Origin: JAHEKB01 sp049115575
Lineage (GTDB): Bacteria > Bacteroidota > Bacteroidia > NS11-12g > UBA9320
Assembly: GCA_049115575.1 (NCBI GenBank)
Contig: JAGDZU010000001.1
Span: 1-64,000 of the forward strand
Length of the DNA: 64,000 nt
Direction: 5' to 3'
The first letter of the stretch is position 1. Each line of letters starts with the position of its first letter. The translations under genes were made by a program, and so were the position numbers. The notes below the pieces were generated by a model, which had not been told where the DNA came from, did not search any database, and saw nothing but the letters and a program-made list of their open reading frames with translations. Shown here piece by piece: positions 1-9,479 of this stretch.

Positions 1-2
1 AT

Positions 3-533
3 AACTTCACTACAGCTGCCTTACCAAGGTTTAGCTTCTCAGATGAGAGTACTGTTAATCCAGTATTGGGTAGTTCTATAGTGAGTTGGAATTGGGATTT
101 TAGAAGTCCATTTGCTGTACCACCAACATCTACGGATCAGAATCCAACTACATTCTACAATACAGATACAGCTACCTATAATGTGAAGCTGGTAGTAGAA
201 ACCAATTATGGTTGTAAGGATTCAATAACTCATCCAGTTGTTGTTGGGCCAGACTTAATAGTCTATGTACCAAATGCATTTACTCCTAACGGCTTTGGAC
301 CTCAACCAAATGATGACTTTAAAGCCATCATCTCCGGTGAGAAAACCATGGAAATGTTAATCTTCAACCGTTGGGGTGAAATCATGTTCCAAACCACAGA
401 TAAAGACATCGAGTGGGATGGCACCTTCCAAGGAGCACCTTGTCAGCAAGATGTATATGCTTACCAATTAAAGGTAACAGCATTGAACGACGAAGTGTAC
501 ACCTATACAGGTACAATTACATTGATTAGATAA
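3..533 (+). CDS. C-terminal part of a secreted surface protein (PKD domain plus type B T9SS sorting domain)
   Basis: The frame is open back to base 3 with no stop, so the gene begins before the window; 176 residues are visible. The first half is a PKD-like beta domain (FSDES near its start, then SWNWDF). The last 85 or so residues carry the marks of the gliding-motility-associated C-terminal domain: YVPNAFTPNG, then DDF, IFNRWGE, a W-DGT turn and YAYQLKV. Such type B domains direct proteins through the type IX secretion system and normally need a PorP/SprF-type partner. One such partner lies at 39622 and the core gene porU at 35649. The function of the missing N-terminal part cannot be told. 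The frame and family are clear. Confidence 0.9.
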   Translation, partial: NFTTAALPRFSFSDESTVNPVLGSSIVSWNWDFRSPFAVPPTSTDQNPTTFYNTDTATYNVKLVVETNYGCKDSITHPVVVGPDLIVYVPNAFTPNGFGPQPNDDFKAIISGEKTMEMLIFNRWGEIMFQTTDKDIEWDGTFQGAPCQQDVYAYQLKVTALNDEVYTYTGTITLIR

Positions 534-549
534 TTATAAATCAACTATA

Positions 550-580
550 AAAAAAGGGAGGCCAATGGTCTCCCTTTTTT
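550..580 (+). terminator. Rho-independent terminator after the secreted protein gene
   Basis: A 14-bp stem (AAAAAAGGGAGGCC pairing with GGTCTCCCTTTTTT, one G-T pair) closes a 3-nt loop AAT and ends in a T-run, 17 bases after the stop codon at 533. The A-rich left arm means it could work in both directions, but there is no convergent gene. Confidence 0.85.
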
Positions 581-664
581 ATTGGGTATTAATTGATTTT
601 ATATCCTAGAACGGCATGCGCTAGAATGCTAAATTATATAACTTCGTGGCTTCAATTTCTTTGA

Positions 665-2875
665 ATGAAAGAAAGCTCGGAGAATCAGGGAATAGTCAAC
701 AGATACCGTCAGTTACTTAGGGTTTCTAAATGGTCAAGAAAGAAAGGAGATGGCGCTCAAATTCGTCAAGCCTTTGACTTGGCAATGAAGGCTCATGAAG
801 GGATGCGTCGAAAATCTGGGGAACCATATATTTATCACCCCCTGGCCGTAGCTCGAATAGCCGCTGAAGAAATTGGTCTCGGAACAACTTCTATCATCTG
901 TGCATTACTGCATGACGTAGTTGAAGATACAGACATTACTCTAGAAGACATCAAGGCTCAATTTGGAGAAAAAGTAGCAGATATAATAGATGGTTTAACC
1001 AAGATTGCTGGTGTTTTCGAAACCAGTTCACCTCAAGCAGAGAACTATCGCAAGATGTTGCTGACATTGGCCAATGATGTTAGAGTGATTCTGATTAAAC
1101 TTTGCGATAGGTTGCACAATATGCGAACCTTGGACTATATGTCTGACAAAGGGCAGCTCAAGATAGCATCTGAAACCAGCTTTCTATACGCTCCTTTAGC
1201 TCATAGATTAGGGCTTTACGCCATCAAAACGGAGTTAGAAGACCTTTCCCTTAAGTATATGGAGCCTGCTGTTTATCAAGATATAAAGCAGAAACTTAGC
1301 GCGACCAAGGAGCAAAGAAGTAGATATATACGATCTTTTATTAAGCCGATCAAGATGGAATTGGAGAGCTTAGGCGTTCCATTTGAAATTAAAGGTCGCT
1401 CCAAGTCCATTCATAGCATATTAAATAAGATGCGAAAAAAGCATCTGGAATTTGAAGATGTATATGATCTCTTCGCTATTAGAATAATACTAGATAGTAA
1501 ACCAGATGAAGAGAAAATGGATTGCTGGAATGTTTACTCTATAGTAACAAGCATTTTTAAACCCAATCCAGACAGAATGCGCGATTGGATTTCTATTCCC
1601 AAAAGCAATGGATATGAAAGCCTTCACGCCACGGTAATGGGGCCAAAAGGTCAGTGGGTGGAAGTTCAAATTAGAACAAGACGAATGGATGAGGTAGCTG
1701 AAAAAGGTTATGCTGCACATTGGAAGTATAAAGAATCAGCAGAAGGGAATACGAATCTAGATGATTGGGTTGGAAGGATACGTGAGATTCTAGACCAACA
1801 GGAGAGCAATGCTGTTGATTTTGTGGAAGAATTCAAGATGAATCTTTTCGCAGAAGAGGTATTTGTCTTTACTCCAAAGGGCGATTTGCGAAAGCTACCC
1901 AAAGGAGCTACAGCTCTTGATTTTGCATTTGAAATACATACAGAAATCGGCGCTAAGTGTCTGGGAGTCAAGATTAACGGGAAGTTAGTTCCTTTAAGCT
2001 ATGAACTTAAAAATGGCGACCAGGTAGAGATACTGACTTCAAACAAACAAACTCCAAATAAGGATTGGCTTGATTTTGTAGTAACAACCAAAGCCCGCAC
2101 TAAAATAAAGCAGAGTCTGAAAGATGAAAAAAGATCTGTTGCATCTCTGGGTAAAGAATCTTTAGAAAGAAAGTTCAGGTCTGCAGGCTTGGATTACAGT
2201 CAAGAACACTTAAATAAATTGGTAGCATATTTTGATGTTCCTGATGAGCTAGAGCTAACCTATTTAATTGGTATAGACAAGATAGACCGAGAGCGAATAA
2301 AGTTAAAAGAGATTCTCAAGGATGAGGCCCCTACAACTAGATCTTCATCTAGTAGCCAAGGGTACGACCCAAGTAAGAAAAGATCTACTGATGAGATTAT
2401 ACTTGGTGATGATTCTGTAGAACTTGAATATTCCTTTGCCAAATGTTGTAGTGCAATACCTGGAGACAAAGTGGTTGGTTTTATTACTGTTGGTGGTGAA
2501 ATCAAAGTTCACCGTACAAATTGTAAAAATGCCGTGAATCTCATGTCTAAATACGGTTATAGAATAATCAAAGCGAGATGGGCGAATGAGTCAAATGCAC
2601 AAGAGTCATTTGTGGCAGGTGTTCAAATTACAGGAGTGGATTCTTTGGGTCTTGTTGGTAAAGTTACTGACATTATTTCCAAACAGTTGAAAGTCAATAT
2701 GAAATCCATCAGCTTTGAAAGCTTGGATGGAACCTTTTTAGGTAGATTGTTAATTGAAGTGAGTGATACCGACCATTTAGACCAATTAATGAGCGAAATA
2801 AAGGGAATTGATGAGCATATGAATGTAAAGAGAGTTCCAATAAAGGATCTTGATAAAGCAAGTGACAATGGATAG
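665..2875 (+). CDS. rel: Bifunctional (p)ppGpp synthetase/hydrolase (Rel/SpoT)
   Basis: Makes and breaks down the stringent-response alarmone (p)ppGpp in the cytoplasm. At 736 residues it is full length for the family. The hydrolase HD domain is intact (H58, HDVVEDT at 83-89, then CDRLHNMRTL). The synthetase domain follows (RDWISIPKSNGYESLH near 305-321, VEVQIRT, AAHWKYKE), then TGS (EVFVFTPKGDLRKLPKGAT from about 397) and a C-terminal ACT domain (about 660-735). The R-x-R-D motif before WISIPK resembles the RxKD form found in bifunctional enzymes rather than synthetase-only RelA. It is first in a tight group with fur, purA and fabD: its stop lies inside the fur start region (8-bp overlap). 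A weak box-like TTTCTTTG sits just before the ATG. Confidence 0.95.
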   Translation: MKESSENQGIVNRYRQLLRVSKWSRKKGDGAQIRQAFDLAMKAHEGMRRKSGEPYIYHPLAVARIAAEEIGLGTTSIICALLHDVVEDTDITLEDIKAQFGEKVADIIDGLTKIAGVFETSSPQAENYRKMLLTLANDVRVILIKLCDRLHNMRTLDYMSDKGQLKIASETSFLYAPLAHRLGLYAIKTELEDLSLKYMEPAVYQDIKQKLSATKEQRSRYIRSFIKPIKMELESLGVPFEIKGRSKSIHSILNKMRKKHLEFEDVYDLFAIRIILDSKPDEEKMDCWNVYSIVTSIFKPNPDRMRDWISIPKSNGYESLHATVMGPKGQWVEVQIRTRRMDEVAEKGYAAHWKYKESAEGNTNLDDWVGRIREILDQQESNAVDFVEEFKMNLFAEEVFVFTPKGDLRKLPKGATALDFAFEIHTEIGAKCLGVKINGKLVPLSYELKNGDQVEILTSNKQTPNKDWLDFVVTTKARTKIKQSLKDEKRSVASLGKESLERKFRSAGLDYSQEHLNKLVAYFDVPDELELTYLIGIDKIDRERIKLKEILKDEAPTTRSSSSSQGYDPSKKRSTDEIILGDDSVELEYSFAKCCSAIPGDKVVGFITVGGEIKVHRTNCKNAVNLMSKYGYRIIKARWANESNAQESFVAGVQITGVDSLGLVGKVTDIISKQLKVNMKSISFESLDGTFLGRLLIEVSDTDHLDQLMSEIKGIDEHMNVKRVPIKDLDKASDNG

Positions 2876-3365
2876 CCAACAGAGAGAAGTACTTAAAGAA
2901 GAGGTAAGAAATATTTTCACCACTTATCTGGAAAAGAAAGGCCAGAGAAAGACTCCTGAGCGCTATGCAATTTTGGATGAGATATATAGCCATAAAGTTC
3001 ACTTTGATGTTGATACGCTTTATGTGCAAATGAAGAATAGAAATTACCATGTAAGTAGAGCTACGGTATATAATACCCTAGACCTACTGCAAGAGTGTAA
3101 TCTAGTGATCAAACATCAGTTTGGTCAGAATATGGCTCAATTTGAGCAAGCCTATGGATATAGGCAACATGATCATATGATCTGTAATACATGTAGTAAA
3201 GTGATGGAATTCTGCGATCCACGCATACAACAGATCACAACTAAAATGGCAGAACTTTTAAACTTCGAAGTGAGCAGGCATTCTCTAAATCTTTATGGAG
3301 ATCCGCTAGTAGACGAAAGAGGTTTATGTAAAAATTGTGATAATCAGGTATCAACAACTGAATAA
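2868..3365 (+). CDS. fur: Fur-family metal-dependent transcriptional regulator
   Basis: 165-residue DNA-binding repressor of the Fur/PerR/Zur family. The winged helix (TPERYAILDEIY...SRATVYNTLDLL) is followed by the metal/dimer domain with HDHMIC, structural zinc cysteines C106/C109 (CNTC) and C154/C157 (CKNC). The ATG at 2868 is chosen over an upstream TTG at 2850 because it gives the usual short N-terminus and an 8-bp overlap with rel, the style of junction seen through this window. Its stop codon abuts the purA ATG with no gap. Which metal or signal it senses (iron, peroxide or zinc) cannot be told from sequence alone, so the symbol names the family. Confidence 0.9.
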   Translation: MDSQQREVLKEEVRNIFTTYLEKKGQRKTPERYAILDEIYSHKVHFDVDTLYVQMKNRNYHVSRATVYNTLDLLQECNLVIKHQFGQNMAQFEQAYGYRQHDHMICNTCSKVMEFCDPRIQQITTKMAELLNFEVSRHSLNLYGDPLVDERGLCKNCDNQVSTTE

Positions 3366-4628
3366 ATGGTAGATGTACTATTAGGCTTACAATGGGGAGA
3401 CGAAGGAAAGGGTAAAATTGCCGACTTCCTAACACCCAATTATGATGTAGTGGCAAGATTTCAAGGAGGCCCAAATGCTGGGCATTCATTGGAAATGAAC
3501 GGAATGAAGCACGTCTTGAATACGCTTCCATCTGGAATATTCCACAAGAATTGCATTAATATTATTGGTAATGGAGTGGTCATAGACCCTGTGCGTTTCA
3601 TGGAAGAAATTGACCGAACTACTGAGGCGGGTGGTTATGTAAAAGAGAATTTGAGAATTTCTCATAAGGCACACTTAATACTGCCAACCCATAAAGTATT
3701 AGACGCGGCTTCTGAGGCAGCTAAGGGGAAGAAAAAAATTGGTAGCACCCTCCGTGGTATAGGCCCAACATACAGAGATAAAATAGGTAGGGGAGGTCTA
3801 AGAGCAGGAGAAATATTTTCTGAAAACTTTAATGAGAAATATGAGCAGAGTAAGAAGAGATCTCTTGCTCTAATAGAGCATTTTGGTTATGAAGATTTTG
3901 ATTTGGATGCTTTGGACAAAGAATTCTTTGAGGCCATAGACAGAATGAGAGAATACCAATTCGTTAATAGCGAGTATTTGGTGAATCAATATATAAAAGA
4001 AGGTAAAAAGATACTAGCAGAAGGTGCACAGGGATCTATGCTTGATATTGATTTTGGTTCTTATCCTTTTGTAACCAGCAGCAATACAACAGCAGGTGGT
4101 GTATGCACCGGATTGGGGATAGCTCCTAAGCATATCAATGATGTCATAGGCATATTCAAAGCATATTGCACTAGAGTGGGTTCGGGTCCTTTTCCGACTG
4201 AGTTGTTAGATGATGTTGGTCAAGAGTTAAGAGATAAAGGTCATGAGTATGGCGCAACTACAGGAAGACCGAGAAGGTGTGGTTGGATTGATTTAGTTGC
4301 TCTTAAATATGCTATAATGCTTAGCGGTGTAAACAAGCTATGTATGATGAAAGGGGATGTGCTTTCCGGATTTGCTGAGATACAAGCAGGTGTAGCATAT
4401 GATGATAATGGCACTAGAGTAGACGAAGTTGGATTTGAGTATAGCAATAATCTAGACGCACATTATGTACCTCAGGCAGGATGGAGCGAAGATATCACAG
4501 CAGTAACTGAATATGATGTTTTGCCAGGCGAGGTAAAAAGCTATATTGACTTTCTTGAAAAAGAACTGGAAACAAAAATCAATGTTATTTCAGTTGGGCC
4601 AGGTAGAACACAAACAATAACCAGATAA
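3366..4628 (+). CDS. purA: Adenylosuccinate synthetase
   Basis: Joins IMP and aspartate using GTP to form adenylosuccinate, the first committed step of AMP synthesis. The 420-residue protein begins with the GTP-binding loop WGDEGKGK and has GGPNAGH, KHVLNTLPSGI, TLRGIGPTYRDK, EGAQGSMLDIDFGSYPFVTSS and TTGRPRRCGWIDL, all in the expected order, so it should be active. The start follows the fur stop directly and fabD begins 5 bp after its stop, so it is surely co-transcribed with rel and fur. PurA is inhibited by ppGpp in E. coli (established knowledge), which makes sharing an operon with the ppGpp synthetase notable. Confidence 0.97.
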   Translation: MVDVLLGLQWGDEGKGKIADFLTPNYDVVARFQGGPNAGHSLEMNGMKHVLNTLPSGIFHKNCINIIGNGVVIDPVRFMEEIDRTTEAGGYVKENLRISHKAHLILPTHKVLDAASEAAKGKKKIGSTLRGIGPTYRDKIGRGGLRAGEIFSENFNEKYEQSKKRSLALIEHFGYEDFDLDALDKEFFEAIDRMREYQFVNSEYLVNQYIKEGKKILAEGAQGSMLDIDFGSYPFVTSSNTTAGGVCTGLGIAPKHINDVIGIFKAYCTRVGSGPFPTELLDDVGQELRDKGHEYGATTGRPRRCGWIDLVALKYAIMLSGVNKLCMMKGDVLSGFAEIQAGVAYDDNGTRVDEVGFEYSNNLDAHYVPQAGWSEDITAVTEYDVLPGEVKSYIDFLEKELETKINVISVGPGRTQTITR

Positions 4629-4633
4629 AACAG

Positions 4634-5512
4634 ATGAAAGCTTTTGTATTTCCAGGGCAAGGAGCCCAATTTGTAGGTATGGGTAAAGATCTTTATGACA
4701 GTAACCCCAAAGCCAAAGATTTATTTGAAAGGGCTAATGAAATTCTAGGATTTAGAATTACAGATGAAATGTTTGAAGGAACAGCAGAGGGGCTTAAAGA
4801 AACCAAAATAACCCAACCAGCTGTGTTTTTACATTCTGTGGTTCTTGCTTTAACTAATGAAGAGGTTAAGCCAGATATGGTAGCAGGTCACAGCTTGGGA
4901 GAATTCTCAGCCCTTGTTGCCAGTGGTAGTTTAGAGTTTGAAGATGCCCTCAAATTGGTCTCTATACGAGCTCAGGCTATGCAAAAAGCTTGTGAAATCA
5001 ATCCGAGTACAATGGCGGCTATTATTGGATTAGACGATAATGTTGTTGAAGAAGTTTGTGACTCTATAAATGATGAAATTGTGGTTGCAGCAAACTACAA
5101 TTGTCCAGGACAATTGGTTATTTCTGGATCCATTGATGGTGTAAACAAAGCATGTGAGGCTCTAACCGAACGAGGAGCAAGACGAGCTTTGGTATTACCG
5201 GTTGGAGGAGCATTTCATTCACCTTTAATGGAGCCAGCTCGTGAGGAATTAGCAGCGGCCATAGCTAATACAGAGTTTTCTGCTCCAACTTGTCCGGTTT
5301 ACCAAAATGTATCAACTCAAGGTGAAACAGATCCTTCAGTGATAAAGGAAAATCTGATTGCTCAGTTAACCTCTTCTGTAAAATGGACTCAAAGCGTTCA
5401 GAATATGATATCTGCCGGAGCTAGTTCATTCACAGAGGTTGGCCCGGGAAGGGCTTTGCAAGGAATGATTATGAAAATAGATCGTTCCAAAGAAATATCT
5501 GGACTGTCCTAG
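4634..5512 (+). CDS. fabD: Malonyl-CoA:ACP transacylase
   Basis: Transfers malonyl from CoA to acyl carrier protein to feed type II fatty acid synthesis. The 292-residue protein has the N-terminal FPGQGAQFVGMGKDL, the nucleophile motif GHSLGEFSAL with Ser87, the QxxAVFLHS region, and the catalytic His in GGAFHSPLM near residue 196. It ends with VGPGRALQGM. It follows purA by 5 bp and closes the rel-fur-purA-fabD group. The gene after it has its own promoter box. Confidence 0.95.
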   Translation: MKAFVFPGQGAQFVGMGKDLYDSNPKAKDLFERANEILGFRITDEMFEGTAEGLKETKITQPAVFLHSVVLALTNEEVKPDMVAGHSLGEFSALVASGSLEFEDALKLVSIRAQAMQKACEINPSTMAAIIGLDDNVVEEVCDSINDEIVVAANYNCPGQLVISGSIDGVNKACEALTERGARRALVLPVGGAFHSPLMEPAREELAAAIANTEFSAPTCPVYQNVSTQGETDPSVIKENLIAQLTSSVKWTQSVQNMISAGASSFTEVGPGRALQGMIMKIDRSKEISGLS

Positions 5513-5525
5513 ACTTTCTATTCCC

Positions 5526-5533
5526 TATTTTTG
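5526..5533 (+). promoter_or_regulatory. TAnnTTTG promoter box 4 nt before a start codon
   Basis: TATTTTTG matches the Bacteroidota -7 element exactly and ends 4 nt before the flippase ATG at 5538, so the transcript would start at or beside the ATG (leaderless). Confidence 0.5.
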
Positions 5534-5537
5534 AGCA

Positions 5538-6971
5538 ATGCTGAGGAAATTCATAGCAGACATTGCCTTTATCCAAATGCTCAATCTTTTGGTGAAGCCT
5601 GTTTGGATATTGATTATTGATAGGGCGGTGCAGAATCAACTCAGCCAACAGGCTTATGGAGAGTACTTCGCTCTTTTTAATTTCAGTTTGTTATTCTTCA
5701 TAGTTTTAGATCTTGGAATCACAAGTTTCAATGCAACACAAATTTCAAAACGGCCTAAGAAATTGAAACAAATGTTTGGCAATTTGTTTGGGCTGAAGTT
5801 ATTGTTGACCCTTCTTTACCTCTTCTTGGTTATCTCCTTTGGCAGCGTAATGGGCTACAATTCATCAGCTTTTGGACTTTTACTATTAGTGTCTGTTGTT
5901 CAGATACTTACATCATTTAATCAATATTTCAGAAGCAGTATTTCAGCCTTTCAGATGTTTAAATCCGATGGGGTATTTATGGTCTTAGACCGTTTAATCA
6001 TTATTGGTTTATGTGCGGTTCTTCTCTGGGGAGGAATTGCTGGTTGGTCTATGACTATTGAGCGATTCATCTGGGCTCAGATTATTGGGTTGTTCACGGT
6101 AAGTCTCTTGTTGCTTTTATTCATTTTTATAAAAGTGGAACGTGTTAGACTTTCATTTAATTTAAAAAAGGTTTTTCCGTTGTTAAAGAAAACATGGCCT
6201 TATGGTTTACTTATTACACTCATGGGCTTGTACAACTATTTAGATGGAGTAATGATAGAGCAACTCTCTCTTGGAAGAGCGGAAGACGCAGCTGTCTATG
6301 CCATGGGTTATCGACTGTATTTTGCACTTTTCATGTTTGCTCAGGTATTTAGCACTGTCTTGCTGGCCATGTATGGCAAGCATGAAAAAAGTAGAGCATC
6401 TATTCGCTTGTTAAGTTCCTTTAGCGCAAAATTGCTTCTCATTGTTTCAGTCTCTATTGCTTTGTTCACCTGGGTATACCAAACTGAAATAATTCAAATA
6501 CTCTACCCGGAGAAATTCAGTGTAGAAGCCAGTTCAGCTCTTTCACTCTTGATGATAGGGTTTATTGGATCATCACTTATTTTAGTTTATGGTACACTTT
6601 TAACTTCTAAAGAAAAACTTAAACAACTGAATTGGGCTGCAGCCATAACCCTTGTACTCAATGTGAGTTTGAACTATACTCTAATTCCTAAACATGGTCC
6701 TGCAGGAGCGGCAATAGCTACCATGTGTAGCCAGTTGGTTTTTGGTATTTGTTGTTGGTTAATTAGCTATAAATTGCTTGGGTTTATTACTCAAACAAAG
6801 AATGTAATCATCTTAGCGTCAGGAATGATAATTTTATTTTTAGGAATTGTAGTATCCAAACAATATATAGAAAACACCACCGTTCATTTAGTGATGATTA
6901 CTTTAACAATCCTTATTACAGCATACCTTTATAAGCTCTTCGATGCTAAGAGTTTGAATTCTGGTTCATAA
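5538..6971 (+). CDS. Wzx-like polysaccharide flippase (MOP superfamily)
   Basis: A 477-residue integral membrane protein with about 12-14 hydrophobic segments spread over its whole length and short charged loops, matching oligosaccharide flippases of the MOP/MATE superfamily that turn lipid-linked sugar repeat units across the inner membrane. Supporting motifs are the amphipathic N-terminus, the central WPYGLLITLMGLYNYLDGVMIEQL segment and the late AAAITLVLNVSLNYTLIPKHGPAGAAIAT stretch, which recurs in this family. It heads a block with a Wzz-like and a Wzy-like gene, which strengthens the role. No glycosyltransferases lie beside it, so the sugar made cannot be guessed. Confidence 0.8.
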   Translation: MLRKFIADIAFIQMLNLLVKPVWILIIDRAVQNQLSQQAYGEYFALFNFSLLFFIVLDLGITSFNATQISKRPKKLKQMFGNLFGLKLLLTLLYLFLVISFGSVMGYNSSAFGLLLLVSVVQILTSFNQYFRSSISAFQMFKSDGVFMVLDRLIIIGLCAVLLWGGIAGWSMTIERFIWAQIIGLFTVSLLLLLFIFIKVERVRLSFNLKKVFPLLKKTWPYGLLITLMGLYNYLDGVMIEQLSLGRAEDAAVYAMGYRLYFALFMFAQVFSTVLLAMYGKHEKSRASIRLLSSFSAKLLLIVSVSIALFTWVYQTEIIQILYPEKFSVEASSALSLLMIGFIGSSLILVYGTLLTSKEKLKQLNWAAAITLVLNVSLNYTLIPKHGPAGAAIATMCSQLVFGICCWLISYKLLGFITQTKNVIILASGMIILFLGIVVSKQYIENTTVHLVMITLTILITAYLYKLFDAKSLNSGS

Positions 6972-6994
6972 AATTTATTTCAAGCGCTATTCCT

Positions 6995-7002
6995 TAACTT
7001 TG
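6995..7002 (+). promoter_or_regulatory. TAnnTTTG promoter box for the chain-length gene
   Basis: TAACTTTG, an exact match, sits in the 48-bp gap after the flippase gene and ends 17 nt before the ATG at 7020, giving a leader of about 10-14 nt. Confidence 0.5.
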
Positions 7003-7019
7003 CCAACTAATTTTATCGA

Positions 7020-8027
7020 ATGAACGAAAAGAAGGAATTTGACTTCAATTTTGTAGATATAATCCAGTTTGTCTGGAACTATCGTAAACATCTCATTATT
7101 ATCTGTGCTATTGCGGCAATAGCTTCAGCTGTATTTTCTGGTCCAACTTTCATCACCCCTAAATACAAGGCTCAAGTTGTTTTTTATCCAACCACCATCA
7201 ATTCTATAGGAAACGCGATGTTCACAGATCTCAATAAAAGAGAAGCTGACCCATTGGCTTTTGGTGAAGAAGAGGAAGCAGAAAATGCCCTGCAGTTACT
7301 CAATTCATCGGCCTTGCAAGAGAGAATCATAAGCAATTTTGATTTGATGAATCATTATGAAATCAATGCAGATGGTAAAAGTCCAAGAACGGACCTCTTT
7401 GACAAAATGAGCAGTAATATCAGTTTTAGGAGAACAAAACATTTGGCAGTTGAGATTACAGTAAAAGACGAAAACCCTGAAAAAGCTGCGGAGATTGCCA
7501 ATGGAATTGCCAATATCTATGATACGGTAAAGACCGAAATTCAGCATCAAGTCGCCTTAGAGGCTTTACAAATTGTTGAAGATCAATATAAGGAAAAGGA
7601 AGAAGAAGTTTGGAATTTGAGAAAAGGTCTTAAAGCCTTGGCAGACAGTGGGGTTACAAATTTTGAGGAGCAGTCCAGAGCTATAAACGAGGAAATCTAT
7701 AAAGCGGGGGTAAACAGCGGAAAGGCTCAAAAATTGAGAGCTGAGCTGGCAATGTTAGCCAGACATGCTGGTGAATTTACATACCTCAATGAGACTTTGA
7801 TTCTTGAATTGGAGAGTCTGAGTCAACTGCGCAAACGCTATGAAAAAGCTAAGGTGGATGTAGAAAAAACACTGCCTCAGAAATTTATATTAACCTCTGC
7901 AAGTGTTCCAGAGAAGAAATCATTTCCAATTAGGTCTATGATAGTTATTCTCACAACCTTAGGTGCAGGGTTATTTGCCATTGTGCTTTTGCTAATTCTT
8001 CAGCAAGTGAAGCTAGTGAAAAAGTAG
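7020..8027 (+). CDS. Wzz-like polysaccharide chain-length determinant
   Basis: A 335-residue inner-membrane protein with the Wzz/polysaccharide co-polymerase layout. A short cytoplasmic start is followed by transmembrane segment 1 (about 25-46), a large periplasmic part with a long charged helix (about 175-285, EDQYKEKEEEVWNLRKGL and further Lys/Glu-rich turns), and a proline-containing transmembrane segment 2 near 308-330. There is no C-terminal tyrosine kinase domain. It would set the number of repeat units built by the polymerase encoded next. Its stop codon directly precedes the GTG of that gene. Confidence 0.8.
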   Translation: MNEKKEFDFNFVDIIQFVWNYRKHLIIICAIAAIASAVFSGPTFITPKYKAQVVFYPTTINSIGNAMFTDLNKREADPLAFGEEEEAENALQLLNSSALQERIISNFDLMNHYEINADGKSPRTDLFDKMSSNISFRRTKHLAVEITVKDENPEKAAEIANGIANIYDTVKTEIQHQVALEALQIVEDQYKEKEEEVWNLRKGLKALADSGVTNFEEQSRAINEEIYKAGVNSGKAQKLRAELAMLARHAGEFTYLNETLILELESLSQLRKRYEKAKVDVEKTLPQKFILTSASVPEKKSFPIRSMIVILTTLGAGLFAIVLLLILQQVKLVKK

Positions 8028-9479
8028 GTGTTGCTCAATCTCAACATAAAAAGTAATTATGTTTTAGTTATTGGTTTTATCATAGCCAATATTATCCTGT
8101 TTAGTCAGGAGTTTTATTACCTTTTATTACTGCCCCCTTTAATCCTACTTATCTATGTCTTTATTAAGAAGCCAGTTTACATAGTTTACTTCTTGGCTTT
8201 TGCCACCCCGCTTTCCATACAATTAAGTGAAATGGGTGAGGGCTTATCCTTAAGCCTGCCAACAGAGCCACTAATCATACTGTTGTTCTTTGGATTGCTA
8301 TTAAAGAGCATCAAGGCTAAAGCAATTGATTTAAGAATACTTAAGACCACCCTTGCCATATTGCTTTTAACTGATTTGACATGGATGGCTATTACAAGTT
8401 TGAGTAGTACCATGCCGCTGATATCACTTAAATATTTGGTTTCCAAGAGCTGGTATCTAGCCGTCTTTTATTTTCTGCTTACACCGCTTTTTAGAAAGCA
8501 TAAAGTGGTTAAAACCTTTATGTGGTCTTTTATAATAGCTGTAGTATTACTAGCGATGTACACATTATATAATCACAGTGCAGGTGGTTTTAGTAGATCT
8601 TATGCATATACAGCAATGAGGCCGTTTTTACCGGATCACGGCATGTATGCTGCTATGATATCCTTTGCTGTGCCCATTTTATTTGTGTTTGCCAGATATG
8701 GGAACAAGTTGAACTATAGTAGTTTCACCCGGCTTTTTGCTTTGGGTTTATGCGCCTTTATAGTTTTAGCTGTGGCTCTTTCATTTACTAGAGCTTCTTG
8801 GCTGAGTCTAGTGATTTCATTTGGAATATATATAGCATTACTTCTTAAGATAAAATTTAGGTATCTACTTTTCATTGGATTAGGAGCCTTAGCTTATTTA
8901 TCTGTAAACTTTGATGATATAGTTACTGAGCTATCGCGCAACAAAAGTGAGAGTGACGATAATATAGAGGAACACCTGCAATCGGTCTCCAATGTAAGTT
9001 CTGATCCCTCAAACCTAGAGCGTTTAAATAGGTGGAGTTGTGCTTATAGAATGTTTGAAGATAAGCCAGTGTTAGGTTTTGGACCAGGGACTTATACTTT
9101 TCAATATGGGGTTTATCAATTGCCACATGAAATGACCATAATTAGCAGTAATACTGGAAGCCTTGGCAATGTTCACAGTGAGTATTTAAGGCCACTGGTA
9201 GAAGGTGGTATGCCAGCATTCATTCTGTTTTTGAGCATAGTTATTGTTTGTTGCTATATGGGTTTCTATCAATTTAAAAACTTGGATGGGCAAGGAAAAT
9301 ATTTGAGTTTAGCAGCACTTATGGCTTTGGTAACCTACTTCTCACATGCCGTGCTTAACAATTATTCTGAGTTTGATAAAATTGCTGTACCATTGTATGC
9401 ATGCATGGCGGTTCTAACTGCTCAACAACTCAATCTCAGGAATAAGAAGGATGGATTGGAAGAGATTCAGAAGAAATAG
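8028..9479 (+). CDS. O-antigen ligase/polymerase-like membrane protein (Wzy_C family)
   Basis: A 483-residue protein with about 11-12 hydrophobic segments and, near 310-400, the large periplasmic loop typical of the Wzy/WaaL family: LERLNRWSCAYRMFEDKPVLGFGPGTY followed by VHSEYLRPLVEGG, with the conserved Arg, Gly and His residues. It would join repeat units or attach polysaccharide to lipid at the outer face of the inner membrane. The start is a GTG directly after the stop of the chain-length gene; a TTG one codon later is an alternative. Its last 29 bp overlap the next gene, so the two are co-expressed. Confidence 0.8.
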   Translation: MLLNLNIKSNYVLVIGFIIANIILFSQEFYYLLLLPPLILLIYVFIKKPVYIVYFLAFATPLSIQLSEMGEGLSLSLPTEPLIILLFFGLLLKSIKAKAIDLRILKTTLAILLLTDLTWMAITSLSSTMPLISLKYLVSKSWYLAVFYFLLTPLFRKHKVVKTFMWSFIIAVVLLAMYTLYNHSAGGFSRSYAYTAMRPFLPDHGMYAAMISFAVPILFVFARYGNKLNYSSFTRLFALGLCAFIVLAVALSFTRASWLSLVISFGIYIALLLKIKFRYLLFIGLGALAYLSVNFDDIVTELSRNKSESDDNIEEHLQSVSNVSSDPSNLERLNRWSCAYRMFEDKPVLGFGPGTYTFQYGVYQLPHEMTIISSNTGSLGNVHSEYLRPLVEGGMPAFILFLSIVIVCCYMGFYQFKNLDGQGKYLSLAALMALVTYFSHAVLNNYSEFDKIAVPLYACMAVLTAQQLNLRNKKDGLEEIQKK

